In this document: positions 49,061 to 57,886 of the stretch, one piece after another | Layout of the letters: each line of letters begins with the position of its first letter | How positions within the stretch are numbered: position 1 is the stretch's first letter | NCBI RefSeq assembly: GCF_000422085.1 | Contig: NC_021741.1 | Location: 4,898,001-4,962,000, forward strand | Source of the DNA: Serratia liquefaciens ATCC 27592 | Lineage (GTDB): Bacteria > Pseudomonadota > Gammaproteobacteria > Enterobacterales > Enterobacteriaceae | DNA length: 64,000 nucleotides | Direction: 5' to 3' | Notes under the pieces: generated by a model | Told to the model about the DNA's origin: nothing | Databases searched by the model: none | What the model saw: only the letters and a program-made list of their open reading frames with translations | Program-made: the position numbers and the translations under genes

Positions 49061-49834
49061 TTATTTCAACGTGCTGACCACCAGCTGATGGCGCTCGTTG
49101 TAGAACTTCCGGTAGGCCAGGTAGCAGGCGATGATGGTCGACAGGCTGGCGGTCGACAACAGCATGAAAGTCACCATAATCTGGTACTTAATCGCCTTGA
49201 CCGGATCGATACCGGCGAAGATCAGACCCGACATCATGCCCGGCAGGCTGACCAACCCCACGGTTTTGGCAGAGTCCACCGTAGGGATCAACGAAGCACG
49301 GATACTGTCGCGGATCAGCGCCGCCGAAGCGAACTTCGGCGAGGCGCCCAGGCTCAGCATCTCCTGAATCTTCTGCTGATCGCTTTTGAAACGCTGCCCC
49401 AGGTTGTTGTAGCACAGGCCAACTGCCACCATCGCATTGCCGGCCACCATGCCGGAAATCGGGATCACCTGCATTGGGGTAAACTCAATCGAACCGGTCA
49501 GTACCAGCACCGCCAACGTTAATACCGCGCCGGTGGTTATGGCAATAAACGACGTCATAAATGCATGATCGATATATTTACTGCGCTTTTGCGCGTTGTA
49601 GGCGGCGTTAAAGCAGATAAACAGCACCATCAGCACCGTCAGAATGGCGTTATTTACATCAAAAATGTATTTCAGCACGTAGCCGACAATGATCAACTGC
49701 ACCACCGCCCGGCAAATACTCCAGATAATGTCTTTTTCCAGCGCCAGCTTTTCTTTATGGCTGATTAAAATAGCAATAATCACCAATACCATCGACAAAG
49801 CCAAAGATTCATTGCTGATGTTATGCTGGTTCAT
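49061..49834 (-). CDS. fetB: Iron export permease FetB
   Basis: The protein is 257 residues from ATG at 49834 (MNQHNISNESLALSMVLVII), after AGGAG. It is a UPF0014-family membrane protein with about seven membrane segments. Conserved blocks are IPISGMVAGNAMVAVGL (about 126-142) and SLPGMMSGLIFAGIDPVKAIKYQ (about 196-218). With FetA it forms an ABC exporter that improves resistance to iron-dependent oxidative stress in E. coli. Its start lies within the 3' end of fetA (14-nt overlap). Confidence 0.94.
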   Translation of the reverse strand: MNQHNISNESLALSMVLVIIAILISHKEKLALEKDIIWSICRAVVQLIIVGYVLKYIFDVNNAILTVLMVLFICFNAAYNAQKRSKYIDHAFMTSFIAITTGAVLTLAVLVLTGSIEFTPMQVIPISGMVAGNAMVAVGLCYNNLGQRFKSDQQKIQEMLSLGASPKFASAALIRDSIRASLIPTVDSAKTVGLVSLPGMMSGLIFAGIDPVKAIKYQIMVTFMLLSTASLSTIIACYLAYRKFYNERHQLVVSTLK

Positions 49835-50498
49835 TGGTCGTCTCCTGCGCCCGAGCGCCATGCGCACTCAAAGTAATCACATCATCCGCATGTTTGATTT
49901 CATCTTTATCATGCGTAACCCACAACACCGCGACGCCATGCTGCGCGACCAGTTGATGAATAATTTCATTAACGTTGCGTTTATTATCTTCATCCAGCGC
50001 ACTGGTGATCTCATCCAATAACAGAACCTTGGGCATAAACTGCAGGTTACGGATCAACGAAATTCGCTGCTTCTCGCCGCCCGATAATTCGTTAACGCTT
50101 TTATCCAGCATATTTTCCGCTAGCCCAAAGCGCACCAGGTCGGCCTGCATCTTTTTCCTGTCCGGTTTTTGTTTGCGAATCTGGTAGGGCAACGCGATAT
50201 TGTCATACACGCTGTCGCCAAACAGCGAAGGGGTTTGAAAACAGTATGACACCTGTTGACGGTACTCTTCCGGCGGTATATCGGTAATGGCCTTACCGGC
50301 AAAGATAATTTTTCCACGGGTCGGGTCGATCAAGGAAGATACGATTTTTAGCAGGGTGCTTTTTCCGCAGCCAGACGGGCCGGTAATCAGTTTAAATTCG
50401 CCCTGATTCAGACCGAAAGACACGGAATCTAAAATAACCTGCTCGTCTATTTGATAATGAATATCATCCAATAACAGTATTTCTTTGCTTTCCTTCAT
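49821..50498 (-). CDS. fetA: Iron export ABC ATP-binding protein FetA
   Basis: The protein is 225 residues from ATG at 50498 (MKESKEILLLDD), chosen by similarity to the E. coli start; a GTG three codons upstream has a better-placed GAGGG and is a real alternative. It has the Walker A motif GPSGCGKST (about 41-49), signature LSGGEKQRISLIRNLQFMPK (about 138-157) and Walker B VLLLDEITSALD. It energises FetB. Confidence 0.94.
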   Translation of the reverse strand: MKESKEILLLDDIHYQIDEQVILDSVSFGLNQGEFKLITGPSGCGKSTLLKIVSSLIDPTRGKIIFAGKAITDIPPEEYRQQVSYCFQTPSLFGDSVYDNIALPYQIRKQKPDRKKMQADLVRFGLAENMLDKSVNELSGGEKQRISLIRNLQFMPKVLLLDEITSALDEDNKRNVNEIIHQLVAQHGVAVLWVTHDKDEIKHADDVITLSAHGARAQETTNEPA

Positions 50499-50602
50499 TA
50501 TAAGCACGCATCCCTCATGAAAATATTTGCACCCAGACCCTCAGTATACGGCCTCAAAAATTGCACTGCCAATGGCTGGTCATTAGTCGTAACAAAGGAG
50601 TC

Positions 50603-50632
50603 GGGCTGAGGCGCTTTTCGCTCCGTCAGCCC
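50603..50632 (-). terminator. Hairpin after the winged-helix gene
   Basis: GGGCTGA (50603-50609) pairs with TCAGCCC (50626-50632), with a second inner stem CGGAGCG/CGC-like around an AAAA loop on the minus strand. It follows the minus-strand operator-lipoprotein gene set by about 50 bases. Confidence 0.5.
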
Positions 50633-50682
50633 TGTGTTGATCCGCTGTGAAGGGTAGTCAAAATGACGAAACAGGAAAGGAA

Positions 50683-50964
50683 TTACATTTTTTTGGGTGA
50701 TGCACAAATATACCAGCGTAACGAATTATTGATGCTGCGATGAGTACAACGAACTTTACCCTCTTTTTCCAATGCCAATAACAGCGTGCGCGTGGTGTAA
50801 ATATTTTCACCGCATTTGTCTGCCAGCTCCCTGGTTTTAGGCCAGTGTTCCGGTGCCGGAGGGTGATGTTCCCCTGCCCCCGACGCGCGCTCCATACAGA
50901 GTTTTCGTAACACGTTTAGCATATGTGACTTCCTGATTTCATATGTTATCGGCGCCTTGGCCAT
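50683..50964 (-). CDS. Small winged-helix DNA-binding protein, PapI/FaeA-like
   Basis: A 93-residue protein. The second half (KTRELADKCGENIYTTRTLL then LALEKEGKVRC and RWYI) has the pattern of PapI/FaeA winged-helix proteins, small partners of Lrp in phase-variable fimbrial operons. The first half has a helical KSHMLNVLRKLCMER segment and a Pro/His-rich linker that PapI lacks. AGGAG precedes the ATG. It starts 15 bp after the FKBP-like gene on the same strand, so it belongs to the operon divergent from the fimbrial genes. Assignment is by pattern, not search. Confidence 0.6.
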   Translation of the reverse strand: MAKAPITYEIRKSHMLNVLRKLCMERASGAGEHHPPAPEHWPKTRELADKCGENIYTTRTLLLALEKEGKVRCTHRSINNSLRWYICASPKKM

Positions 50965-50979
50965 CGCGTACTCCTTGGG

Positions 50980-52146
50980 TTACTTTTGCCTGCTCCTGTC
51001 CTGCGGCAGCACGTCGGCCACGCGCAAGGTGTAAATCATCGTGGCGCCCGGGGGGATTGCGGGCGGGCTTCCTTTGTCGCCGTATGCCAGAACTGGCGGC
51101 ACCACCAGCGTCATGGACCCATGCTTGTTCAATTTGCCGATGGCGGCGCGAAACAGCGGTGGATATTGCGACAAAGGCAAAGAGATAGTGGTGCCGGCCA
51201 AGTCCATATCCTTGATCACTTGCCCATTGGGCAAGCTCTCGCGTACCACGATATCGACGTTGTCATTGGCGTTTATCTGCCCGCTGCCGGTATAGTCCAC
51301 ACGGTAATAAAAACCGAGCGCATCTTTTTGCACGCCAGGCTGCTTGGCGAAATCGGCGAGGTAGGTTTTACCCTCCCCCCGTATCGCCTGCTGTCGCTGC
51401 TGTTGGGCCTGCTGCAAGGCAGCGTCTGCGGCCTTTAGCGCGCTGTCGATGGCGGCATCATCCAACCGTTGCTGCCCCGCCAGCGTATCGGCAATGCCCG
51501 CCAGCAAACGTGGGCGATCGGCTTCAATTCCCAAGCGGCGGTTTTCTTCCTGTAAATGCAGAATGTCACGCCCCAGCGAAACCCCGGCGGCGTAGGCCTG
51601 CTTATCGGCATCGCTGGCCAGCTCCGGCGGTTGTCGCTGCGCGGCTAGCTGACGGTTGAGCTGCTGCAACTGCTGCTCTTGCTGCGTGACGATCCGCTGC
51701 TGCCGTGCCAGAGCCGCCGCCATGGCGATCAAGTCTGGTGGCGTGGCGATGGCCTTACGGATCCCTTTTAACGCGGCCACCAGCGGCCGGATATCAATCG
51801 GGTCCGGTTTGGGTGTTGCCTTGGGGGCTGGCGCCGCCGGTTGAGCCTGAGCCGCCAGCTGCTGTTCCAATTGGCGGATGGTTTCGGCTTGCCGTTGCAG
51901 GGCCTGATTCAGCGCAGTCAGACGGGCGTTGTCTCCGCGCGTAACAGCGGCGGGTTTGGGCTTGGCAGTCACCGGCTGAGGCGCTGCAGGTGCACTTTCC
52001 ACCACCGGCACCGCCTGCTGTTGCTCGGCAAATTTCAGCAATGCGGGAATGCCGTCATCCTTGCCAGGTGCAATCTCTGCCGCCGATGCAGCGCCCCATA
52101 CCAACAACAGCAGCAAAGCAGCGGCTCCTTCCGCATACCTTCTCAT
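50980..52146 (-). CDS. Periplasmic FKBP-type (Mip-like) protein
   Basis: A 388-residue exported protein with a signal peptide (AALLLLLVWGAASA, cleavage near residue 22). A long Pro/Ala/Gln-rich, partly coiled-coil region follows (about 40-170). Then comes an FKBP_N-like dimerisation region (SDADKQAYAAGVSLGRDILH, about 178-250) and a C-terminal FKBP domain (about 285-380) with PPVLAYGDKGSPPAIPPGAT. Several canonical active-site aromatic residues appear replaced (IVVRES where VHYTG is usual; PPLF where PGW is usual), so isomerase activity is doubtful and a chaperone role is possible. It starts two bases after the lipoprotein stop. Confidence 0.8.
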   Translation of the reverse strand: MRRYAEGAAALLLLLVWGAASAAEIAPGKDDGIPALLKFAEQQQAVPVVESAPAAPQPVTAKPKPAAVTRGDNARLTALNQALQRQAETIRQLEQQLAAQAQPAAPAPKATPKPDPIDIRPLVAALKGIRKAIATPPDLIAMAAALARQQRIVTQQEQQLQQLNRQLAAQRQPPELASDADKQAYAAGVSLGRDILHLQEENRRLGIEADRPRLLAGIADTLAGQQRLDDAAIDSALKAADAALQQAQQQRQQAIRGEGKTYLADFAKQPGVQKDALGFYYRVDYTGSGQINANDNVDIVVRESLPNGQVIKDMDLAGTTISLPLSQYPPLFRAAIGKLNKHGSMTLVVPPVLAYGDKGSPPAIPPGATMIYTLRVADVLPQDRSRQK

Positions 52147-52148
52147 GA

Positions 52149-52562
52149 TTACAGGCTCTCCACCCGGCTCGACAGATCGGACATCAGCTCATGCTCAACG
52201 TCGGCGCAGAATTTCTCGGTTTTATATTTATAAAGCGCATCTATGGCTTTACGGGTGCTTTCATCGACATTACTGCGAATGCCGGCATATCCCGAGGCGT
52301 TGGACAACAGCCCGTTAAAATAAGCAATCCGTTTCTGATAGCTTTGCGGATTAATATTCTTAAGTGAGTTGACCCGTTGCTGACAAAGCGCGATCCGTTG
52401 CTCATCAGTGTTTTCCTTAGGATTACTCTGTGAAACTTTTTTCATGGCAACCGTGCCGGTGCCATTTTTTCCTACGCAACCGGACAGCAGTAAACAGGAC
52501 ATTATCATCAGCGCCGTAGCGACGGCGGAACGGCGAGTTGAATCATTAATTATGGTAATCAT
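52149..52562 (-). CDS. Small lipoprotein of unknown function
   Basis: The protein is 137 residues from ATG at 52562 (MITIINDSTRRSAV); four more codons upstream are open but their ATG abuts a GGG. It has a lipoprotein signal with hydrophobic AVATALMIMSCLLLSGC; the lipobox LLSG-C gives the acylated cysteine at about 29. The mature part has two further cysteines (in LCQQRVN and FCADVE) and is mostly helical. I do not recognise the family. It is the first gene of the minus-strand set and faces the fimbrial operon across a 763-bp AT-rich region. Confidence 0.75.
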   Translation of the reverse strand: MITIINDSTRRSAVATALMIMSCLLLSGCVGKNGTGTVAMKKVSQSNPKENTDEQRIALCQQRVNSLKNINPQSYQKRIAYFNGLLSNASGYAGIRSNVDESTRKAIDALYKYKTEKFCADVEHELMSDLSSRVESL

Positions 52563-53325
52563 TCCGTTTATCATCCCTTAATTATCACTTAGGTCATTAT
52601 TATGTCGCGAAGCCCTGCTTTATCTGACTGCTACTGATTAATCCTAACGAGTTAAATAACAAAAACGCACAATAACAGTCGGGCATTGGTAATAATCCGA
52701 TACACATCTGTATTGTTATGTTTTTGTTAAAACTCAAAAAGAAATTATCGTAGCCACAATGAATGAAAGTCACATCCCAGGCCAGTATTACCGGCGCGTT
52801 CACCCATAAAAACAAAGAGTTAACTTTTTACCCGCGATTAACGCGCAGAATTCATCATCTGCTGTCTGAGGGCGATATTATCAAAACAATATTGCTAATT
52901 GTAGTGCGAACACTAATTCTGGCGATCTAATATCTCGCATATTGCTATTTATATAGTCATTTATTCTGGATAATATTTGTATACGATCTATTGATTTTCA
53001 ATTATATATATTTCTTTTTCCTTTTGGTTTTATATTCTGTATTTGACTTAACTTAATAAAAGCTATTTCCAACCGCACCTATTATTTGCAAGAATAATCC
53101 CAGCAAGACGCTATGGTGATATACCTATTTTTCTTTTATGGATTTCGCTTGTACGACTTCCAAAATATTTCGTTATTCACTCATGAATAACGGAGGGTGG
53201 CGTATTGCCCAGAGCAAAAGGATCTGGCTCCAACTACGGCGTCGGCGACATGACGTTGCCGCTGTTGTGGGGGATTTAGATGTGCTGTTCTTTTTATTTA
53301 AATACTCTCTACAGGAACTTGAGAA
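52563..53325. promoter_or_regulatory. AT-rich divergent region upstream of the fimbrial operon
   Basis: A 763-bp interval, much more AT-rich than the flanks (for example 52860-53070). It contains a perfect dyad CGTTATTCA-CTCA-TGAATAACG (53171-53192), a weaker dyad TAGTG-CGAA-CACTA (52901-52914), and GATC sites at 52924, 52985 and 53221. I see no pair of long inverted repeats that would mark an invertible promoter, and no recombinase gene nearby. AT richness suggests H-NS silencing (inference). Confidence 0.55.
53171..53192. promoter_or_regulatory. Perfect 9-bp dyad upstream of the major pilin gene
   Basis: CGTTATTCA, loop CTCA, TGAATAACG, about 134 bp before the pilin ATG. It could be an operator for a dimeric regulator or a leader hairpin. 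Confidence 0.5.
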
Positions 53326-53856
53326 ATGAAACTGAATAAATTAATGCTGGCAACCGTGATTGCTTTCGCTTCTGCATCTGTTGCTCACGCCGCATCTAAC
53401 CAGGGCAGCGGTAAAGTCACTTTTACCGGTGAAATTATTGATGCGCCATGCAGCGTAGCACCGGAATCTGTTGATCAAACTGTCCCTATGGGCCAAATCA
53501 GCAGCCGTCTGCTGGCTAAAGAAGGCAAATCCAGCTCTGAGCCATTCAGCATCGAACTGAAAGATTGCTCTATTGCGACCATGAAGAACGTCCAGGTGAC
53601 CTTCACCGGTACGCCGGATCCAGATAACAGCAAACTGCTGGCACTGAGCGGCACCGCAACCGGCGCTGGCATCAGAATCTATGACAACCTGCATTCCAAA
53701 GACGTTGAACTGGGCACCGCAACCGATGGCCAGGGTCTGACCGAAGGTAATAACTCCCTGAAATTCGCCGCTTATCTGCAAGGCAGCAGCGCTTCTGGCG
53801 CCGTGGTCCCAGGCGAATTCACCAGCGTTGCAAACTTCACACTGGCTTACCTGTAA
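53326..53856 (+). CDS. Major fimbrial subunit (type 1 / MR/P-like pilin)
   Basis: A 176-residue pilin with signal peptide MKLNKLMLATVIAFASASVAHA. The mature part has the N-terminal donor strand region (SGKVTFTGEIIDAPCSVAPE), two cysteines forming the usual disulfide (in APCSV and LKDCSI), and the C-terminal beta-zipper FTSVANFTLAYL with penultimate tyrosine. It is the first gene of the operon and is followed by a strong hairpin, as expected for the most abundant subunit. Ser/Ala-rich LQGSSASGAVVPGEF (about 151-165) is a possible glycosylation-prone loop (inference). Confidence 0.93.
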   Translation: MKLNKLMLATVIAFASASVAHAASNQGSGKVTFTGEIIDAPCSVAPESVDQTVPMGQISSRLLAKEGKSSSEPFSIELKDCSIATMKNVQVTFTGTPDPDNSKLLALSGTATGAGIRIYDNLHSKDVELGTATDGQGLTEGNNSLKFAAYLQGSSASGAVVPGEFTSVANFTLAYL

Positions 53857-53865
53857 TCCCCCCTC

Positions 53866-53893
53866 GGGGACGCCACTTTGGTGTCCCCGTTTT
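53866..53893 (+). terminator. Attenuating hairpin after the major pilin gene
   Basis: GGGGACGCCA (53866-53875), loop CTT, TGGTGTCCCC (53879-53888) then GTTTT. A 10-bp stem with one G-U pair. Such hairpins commonly raise pilin mRNA relative to downstream assembly genes. Confidence 0.75.
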
Positions 53894-53944
53894 ACCTGCA
53901 CGGACATTGGGTAACGGGACCAACGGCTACAGGGAGACGCCAGC

Positions 53945-54496
53945 ATGACAAACCGGATTTCGGGCGTACTGCTTATCGCGCTCAGCCTTTGCAGCGCAGA
54001 GGCGACGGCGAAAAATCAGGGCCACGGCACACTCAACCTGGGTGGCGAGATCGTCGAAACCCCCTGCGGGATTGCCAGCGAAAGCCTGGACCAGACCATT
54101 GATTTCGGCCTGATCTCGATGACCGATGCGGCATTGGATACGCAGCCGGTACTGATCGGCAGCCGCCGCAACTTTGAGATCAAGCTGGTGAACTGCGAAT
54201 TGGCCAGCATCGTGAAACCCGACTTTATCTACCGCGCGGCCACCGTCACTTTCAACGGCATCGCCGACAGCCGAGATCCCGATCTCTTGGGGGTTTATGG
54301 CGAAGCCCAGGGCGTGGCTATTGAGCTACTGACCGCCAACGGCGTTCAGATACCGCTGGGCAGTACCACCGCGGATTACCAGATTGTCGCCGGCGACAAC
54401 ACGCTGCGCTTTGGCGCTCAGTTACGCATTCATCCCGACAGGGCCAGAGCCGGCGGATTCAGCTCACTGGCGAAATTCACCCTGTCTTATCTGTAA
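53945..54496 (+). CDS. Fimbrial subunit, MrpB-position pilin
   Basis: A 183-residue pilin with signal peptide MTNRISGVLLIALSLCSAEATA. It has the pilin pattern GTLNLGGEIVETPCGIASES, a second cysteine in LVNCELAS, and a C-terminal FSSLAKFTLSYL zipper. By position between the major pilin and the usher it corresponds to MrpB of Proteus MR/P fimbriae, possibly an anchor or terminator subunit (inference). GGGAG precedes the ATG. Confidence 0.9.
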   Translation: MTNRISGVLLIALSLCSAEATAKNQGHGTLNLGGEIVETPCGIASESLDQTIDFGLISMTDAALDTQPVLIGSRRNFEIKLVNCELASIVKPDFIYRAATVTFNGIADSRDPDLLGVYGEAQGVAIELLTANGVQIPLGSTTADYQIVAGDNTLRFGAQLRIHPDRARAGGFSSLAKFTLSYL

Positions 54497-54598
54497 GTAA
54501 CGCCTCGTTAGGCGGGTGCCGCCGTCAGGCACTGAATGACATCACGTATTACGTATTCAGGTCGTACAGGATGACCTGCTATTGGGCGCGGATTTGCC

Positions 54599-57100
54599 AT
54601 GAGTGATTATTCTATGACGTCATTACTGACACGGAAAAAAATACCCCTTACCGTCATTCTATCTTTCCTCTGGGTGCATTCGGCTTTTTCCGCCACGGAA
54701 TTCAATACCGACGTATTGGATATTGGCGATCGCAGCAAAGTGGATTTATCGCGTTTTTCAGACGCCGATTACGTCATGCCCGGCGCCTATTTGCTGGATA
54801 TCAAAATCAACCAGAAAACCTTGCCGCAGCGCAGCATTCAATATTATCCGTCGCCGGATAAAAAGGATCGTTCTCGCGTCTGCCTGCCGCCGGATCTGGT
54901 CGAGAAAATGGCGCTGAAAGAAGACGTCCTCAAAAAAATCACTCTGTGGCACGACAACAGCTGCGCCGATATCAGCGGCATCAAAGGGGCGACCATCTCC
55001 GACCGCATCGGCGGCGGCGTCTTGGCCATCACCATCCCGCAAGCCTGGATGAAATATTCCGATCCGGACTGGACACCGCCGGAGCAGTGGGACGACGGCA
55101 TTCCCGGACTGCTGCTGGACTACAGCATCAGCGGCCAGGTCGGCAAGCAGAGCCACAATAACAACACCGCCGAAAATCTCAGCAGCTACGGGACGGTGGG
55201 GGCCAACCTGGGCGCCTGGCGCCTGCGCGCCGACTATCAGGCCAATTACAATCAGCAGGCCGGCGAGCGCGATAACAACTTCGACTGGAACCAGATCTAC
55301 GCCTACCGCGCGCTGCCGATGCAGGCTGCCAAGCTGACGCTCGGTGAAATCTTTCTCGACTCGGGGGTCTTTGATTCTTACCGCTTTACCGGTCTGAATC
55401 TGGCCAGCGACGAGCGCATGCTGCCGCCAAACCTGCAGGGTTATGCGCCGGAAGTACGCGGCATTGCCAAAAGCAACGCCAAGATCACCGTCTCGCAAGA
55501 AGGTCGTACGCTGTACGAAACCACCGTGCCCGCCGGGCCGTTTGCCATTCAGGATCTCAACAGTTCGGTACGTGGCCGGTTAGACGTGAAGGTGGAAGAA
55601 CAAGACGGCACCGTCTCCACTTTCCAGGTCGACACCGCCACCATCCCTTACCTGACGCGCCCCGGCTATGTCCGCTACAACGTCGCGGTGGGTAAGCCTT
55701 CGGCATACGATCACCGCACGCAAGGGCCACTGTTTTCCGCCAGCGACTTCTCCTGGGGGCTGACCAGCGCCTGGTCGCTGTACGGCGGCGCCCTGCTCGG
55801 CGGCGATTACAACGCCTGGGCGCTTGGCCTGGGTCGCGATCTTAACGTGTTCGGCGCCATGTCGGTAGACGTGACGCAGTCCATCGCCCGTTTGCCCAAT
55901 GAGCCTACCGCCAGCGGCATGTCGTTCAAGGTCAACTACGCCAAGCGCTTCGATGAGCTGAACAGCCAGATCACCTTCGCCGGCTACCGCTTCTCACAGC
56001 GCAAGTTCATGAACATGTCGCAGTATCTGCAAGAGCGCTACAACGACTATGACGAACGCTACAACGGCCGCCAAAAAGAGCTGTACACCATTACCGCCAG
56101 CAAAACCTTTATGGCGGAAGACAGCGCCAAGGCGATCACCGCTTACCTGACCTATTCGCACCAAACCTATTGGGATGCCAGGGCGCAGGATCGCTACGGG
56201 TTATCCGCCAGCAAGCTGTTCAACGTCGGCAATATCAGCAATGTGACCGCATCGCTGTCGGCCTACCGTACCACCTATCACGGCCGCACCGATGACAGCG
56301 TGATGCTGAACTTCAGCGTGCCGATCGGCGATCGCCGCCGGCTCGGTTACTCACTGCAAACCAGCAACAGCGACGTGACGCAGATGGCGTCTTACAACGA
56401 CTATACCGACCCGAACAACACCTGGCAGGTCAGCGGCGGCTTTAACCAGTCCGGCAAATCGCTGGCCCGCGGCTACTACAGCCATAACGCCTCGTTCGGA
56501 TCGCTCAACGCCAGCGCCTCTTATCAGCAGGACAGCTATTCGTCGATCGGCGGGACCTTCCGCAGCGGCATTACCGCTACCCGACACGGCATAGCCGCCC
56601 ACCAGAACTCCAGTAACGGTGGCAGCCGGATGATGCTGGACACCGACGGCATCGCCGGGGTGCCGATCAACAACGGCCGCGCCTACAGCAACCGCTTCGG
56701 CCTGGCGGTGATCTCCGATATCACCAGCTACTACAACACCGACACCCGCATCGACGTCAATACCCTGGCGGACGACGTGGAGGCCACCCGAGCGGTGGTG
56801 CAAGGCACGCTGACCGAGGGCGCCATCGGCTACCGCCACTTTGAGGTGGTGAAAGGCAGCAAGCTGCTGGCCACCATCAAGCTTGCCGACGGCAGCGAAC
56901 CGCCGTTCGGCGCCACGGTGCTGAGCGAAAAAGGCCGTGAGGTGGCGGTCGTGAACGACGGCGGCTCGGTCTACCTGACCGGCGTGCAGCCGCAAGAGCA
57001 GCTGGACGTCGCCTGGGAAGGCCAGCGCCAGTGCCGCATTGTTATACCGGGCGCCGCCAAGCCGCTGGACCAGCTACTGCTGCCGTGCGCCAAACTGTAA
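54599..57100 (+). CDS. Outer-membrane fimbrial usher
   Basis: An 833-residue FimD/PapC-family usher, close to the usual 830-870. It has a signal peptide ending near HSAFSATEFN. The N-terminal chaperone-binding domain (about 28-150) precedes the 24-strand barrel containing the plug (FAIQDLNSSVRGRLDVKVEE, about 318-337), and two C-terminal domains close it (VLSEKGREVAVVNDGGSVYL; final cysteines in RQCRIV and LPCAKL). It secretes and assembles chaperone-bound subunits. Its start at 54599 could instead be the in-frame ATG at 54614. Confidence 0.95.
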   Translation: MSDYSMTSLLTRKKIPLTVILSFLWVHSAFSATEFNTDVLDIGDRSKVDLSRFSDADYVMPGAYLLDIKINQKTLPQRSIQYYPSPDKKDRSRVCLPPDLVEKMALKEDVLKKITLWHDNSCADISGIKGATISDRIGGGVLAITIPQAWMKYSDPDWTPPEQWDDGIPGLLLDYSISGQVGKQSHNNNTAENLSSYGTVGANLGAWRLRADYQANYNQQAGERDNNFDWNQIYAYRALPMQAAKLTLGEIFLDSGVFDSYRFTGLNLASDERMLPPNLQGYAPEVRGIAKSNAKITVSQEGRTLYETTVPAGPFAIQDLNSSVRGRLDVKVEEQDGTVSTFQVDTATIPYLTRPGYVRYNVAVGKPSAYDHRTQGPLFSASDFSWGLTSAWSLYGGALLGGDYNAWALGLGRDLNVFGAMSVDVTQSIARLPNEPTASGMSFKVNYAKRFDELNSQITFAGYRFSQRKFMNMSQYLQERYNDYDERYNGRQKELYTITASKTFMAEDSAKAITAYLTYSHQTYWDARAQDRYGLSASKLFNVGNISNVTASLSAYRTTYHGRTDDSVMLNFSVPIGDRRRLGYSLQTSNSDVTQMASYNDYTDPNNTWQVSGGFNQSGKSLARGYYSHNASFGSLNASASYQQDSYSSIGGTFRSGITATRHGIAAHQNSSNGGSRMMLDTDGIAGVPINNGRAYSNRFGLAVISDITSYYNTDTRIDVNTLADDVEATRAVVQGTLTEGAIGYRHFEVVKGSKLLATIKLADGSEPPFGATVLSEKGREVAVVNDGGSVYLTGVQPQEQLDVAWEGQRQCRIVIPGAAKPLDQLLLPCAKL

Positions 57101-57119
57101 TCCGTAACGCAGAGAATTG

Positions 57120-57875
57120 ATGATTATGAACAACGTTCCGTTAGCAAAAATGGCCGCGCTGGGCCTGGCTTTGACCGCAGCAGTACCGGCCGCCAACGCA
57201 GCGATATCGCTGGATCGTACTCGCGCCGTTTACCTCAGCGACGCGAAATCAATCAGCCTGAATATCGTCAACGAAAACAAGGAACTGCCTTTCCTGGCGC
57301 AGTCCTGGCTGGAAAACGAGCAGCACCAGAAAATCACTTCGCCGCTGGTGGTGTTACCGCCGTTGCAGCGGGTTGAAGCCAATGAACGCAGCGTGGTGCG
57401 CATCACCAAGACGCCGGAGGCCGATCGTCTGCCGCAAGATCGCGAGTCGGTGTTCTATTTCAACCTGCGTGAAATTCCGCCGAAAAGCAGTAAAACCAAC
57501 GTGATGCAGTTGGCACTGCAAACCCAGATCAAACTGTTTTATCGGCCAAAAGCCATCGTCGCGCCAAAAGGCGAAGTGTGGCAGGAGAAGCTGGTATTTC
57601 GCAAAAGCACCGGCGGTTTCACCGTTGAAAACCCTACGCCGTTTTACATCACCCTGACCGGCATGACTCGCCAAACGCAGAAACAGGGCGGCGGCGCGCT
57701 GGGCGACTTCCAGCCGGTGATGCTGAAACCGAAATCGAGCGAAACCATTAAGGTGCGCGACAACGGCCTCAACAGCTTTGTCATCACCTATATCAATGAC
57801 TACGGCGGTCACCCGGAGCTGCGCTTCGCCTGTAACGGCAGCGTGTGCAACGCCGTGCCTGAGACCAAAAAATAA
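57120..57875 (+). CDS. Periplasmic fimbrial chaperone
   Basis: The protein is 251 residues from ATG at 57120 (an ATG two codons on is also possible). The signal peptide ends AANAA. It is PapD/FimC family with two Ig-like domains. It has the G1 strand/signature region ESVFYFNLREIPPKS (about 104-118), the conserved arginine in LDRTRAVYLSD, and C-terminal YINDYGGHPELRFAC with a disulfide CNGSVC. It folds subunits by donor-strand complementation and hands them to the usher. Confidence 0.95.
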   Translation: MIMNNVPLAKMAALGLALTAAVPAANAAISLDRTRAVYLSDAKSISLNIVNENKELPFLAQSWLENEQHQKITSPLVVLPPLQRVEANERSVVRITKTPEADRLPQDRESVFYFNLREIPPKSSKTNVMQLALQTQIKLFYRPKAIVAPKGEVWQEKLVFRKSTGGFTVENPTPFYITLTGMTRQTQKQGGGALGDFQPVMLKPKSSETIKVRDNGLNSFVITYINDYGGHPELRFACNGSVCNAVPETKK

Positions 57876-57886
57876 GGAGATTCCGC

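Noticed and set aside
52563..53325. Possible invertible promoter (fim/mrp switch)
   Set aside because: No pair of matching inverted repeats of 14 bp or more flanking a 250-350 bp segment was found by eye, and no FimB/FimE/MrpI-type recombinase is encoded in the window.
53138..53329. 63-codon open frame ending at the major pilin start
   Set aside because: It covers the leader dyad, has no ribosome-binding site and its composition is unlike a protein (Arg/Leu-rich with no hydrophobic core pattern).
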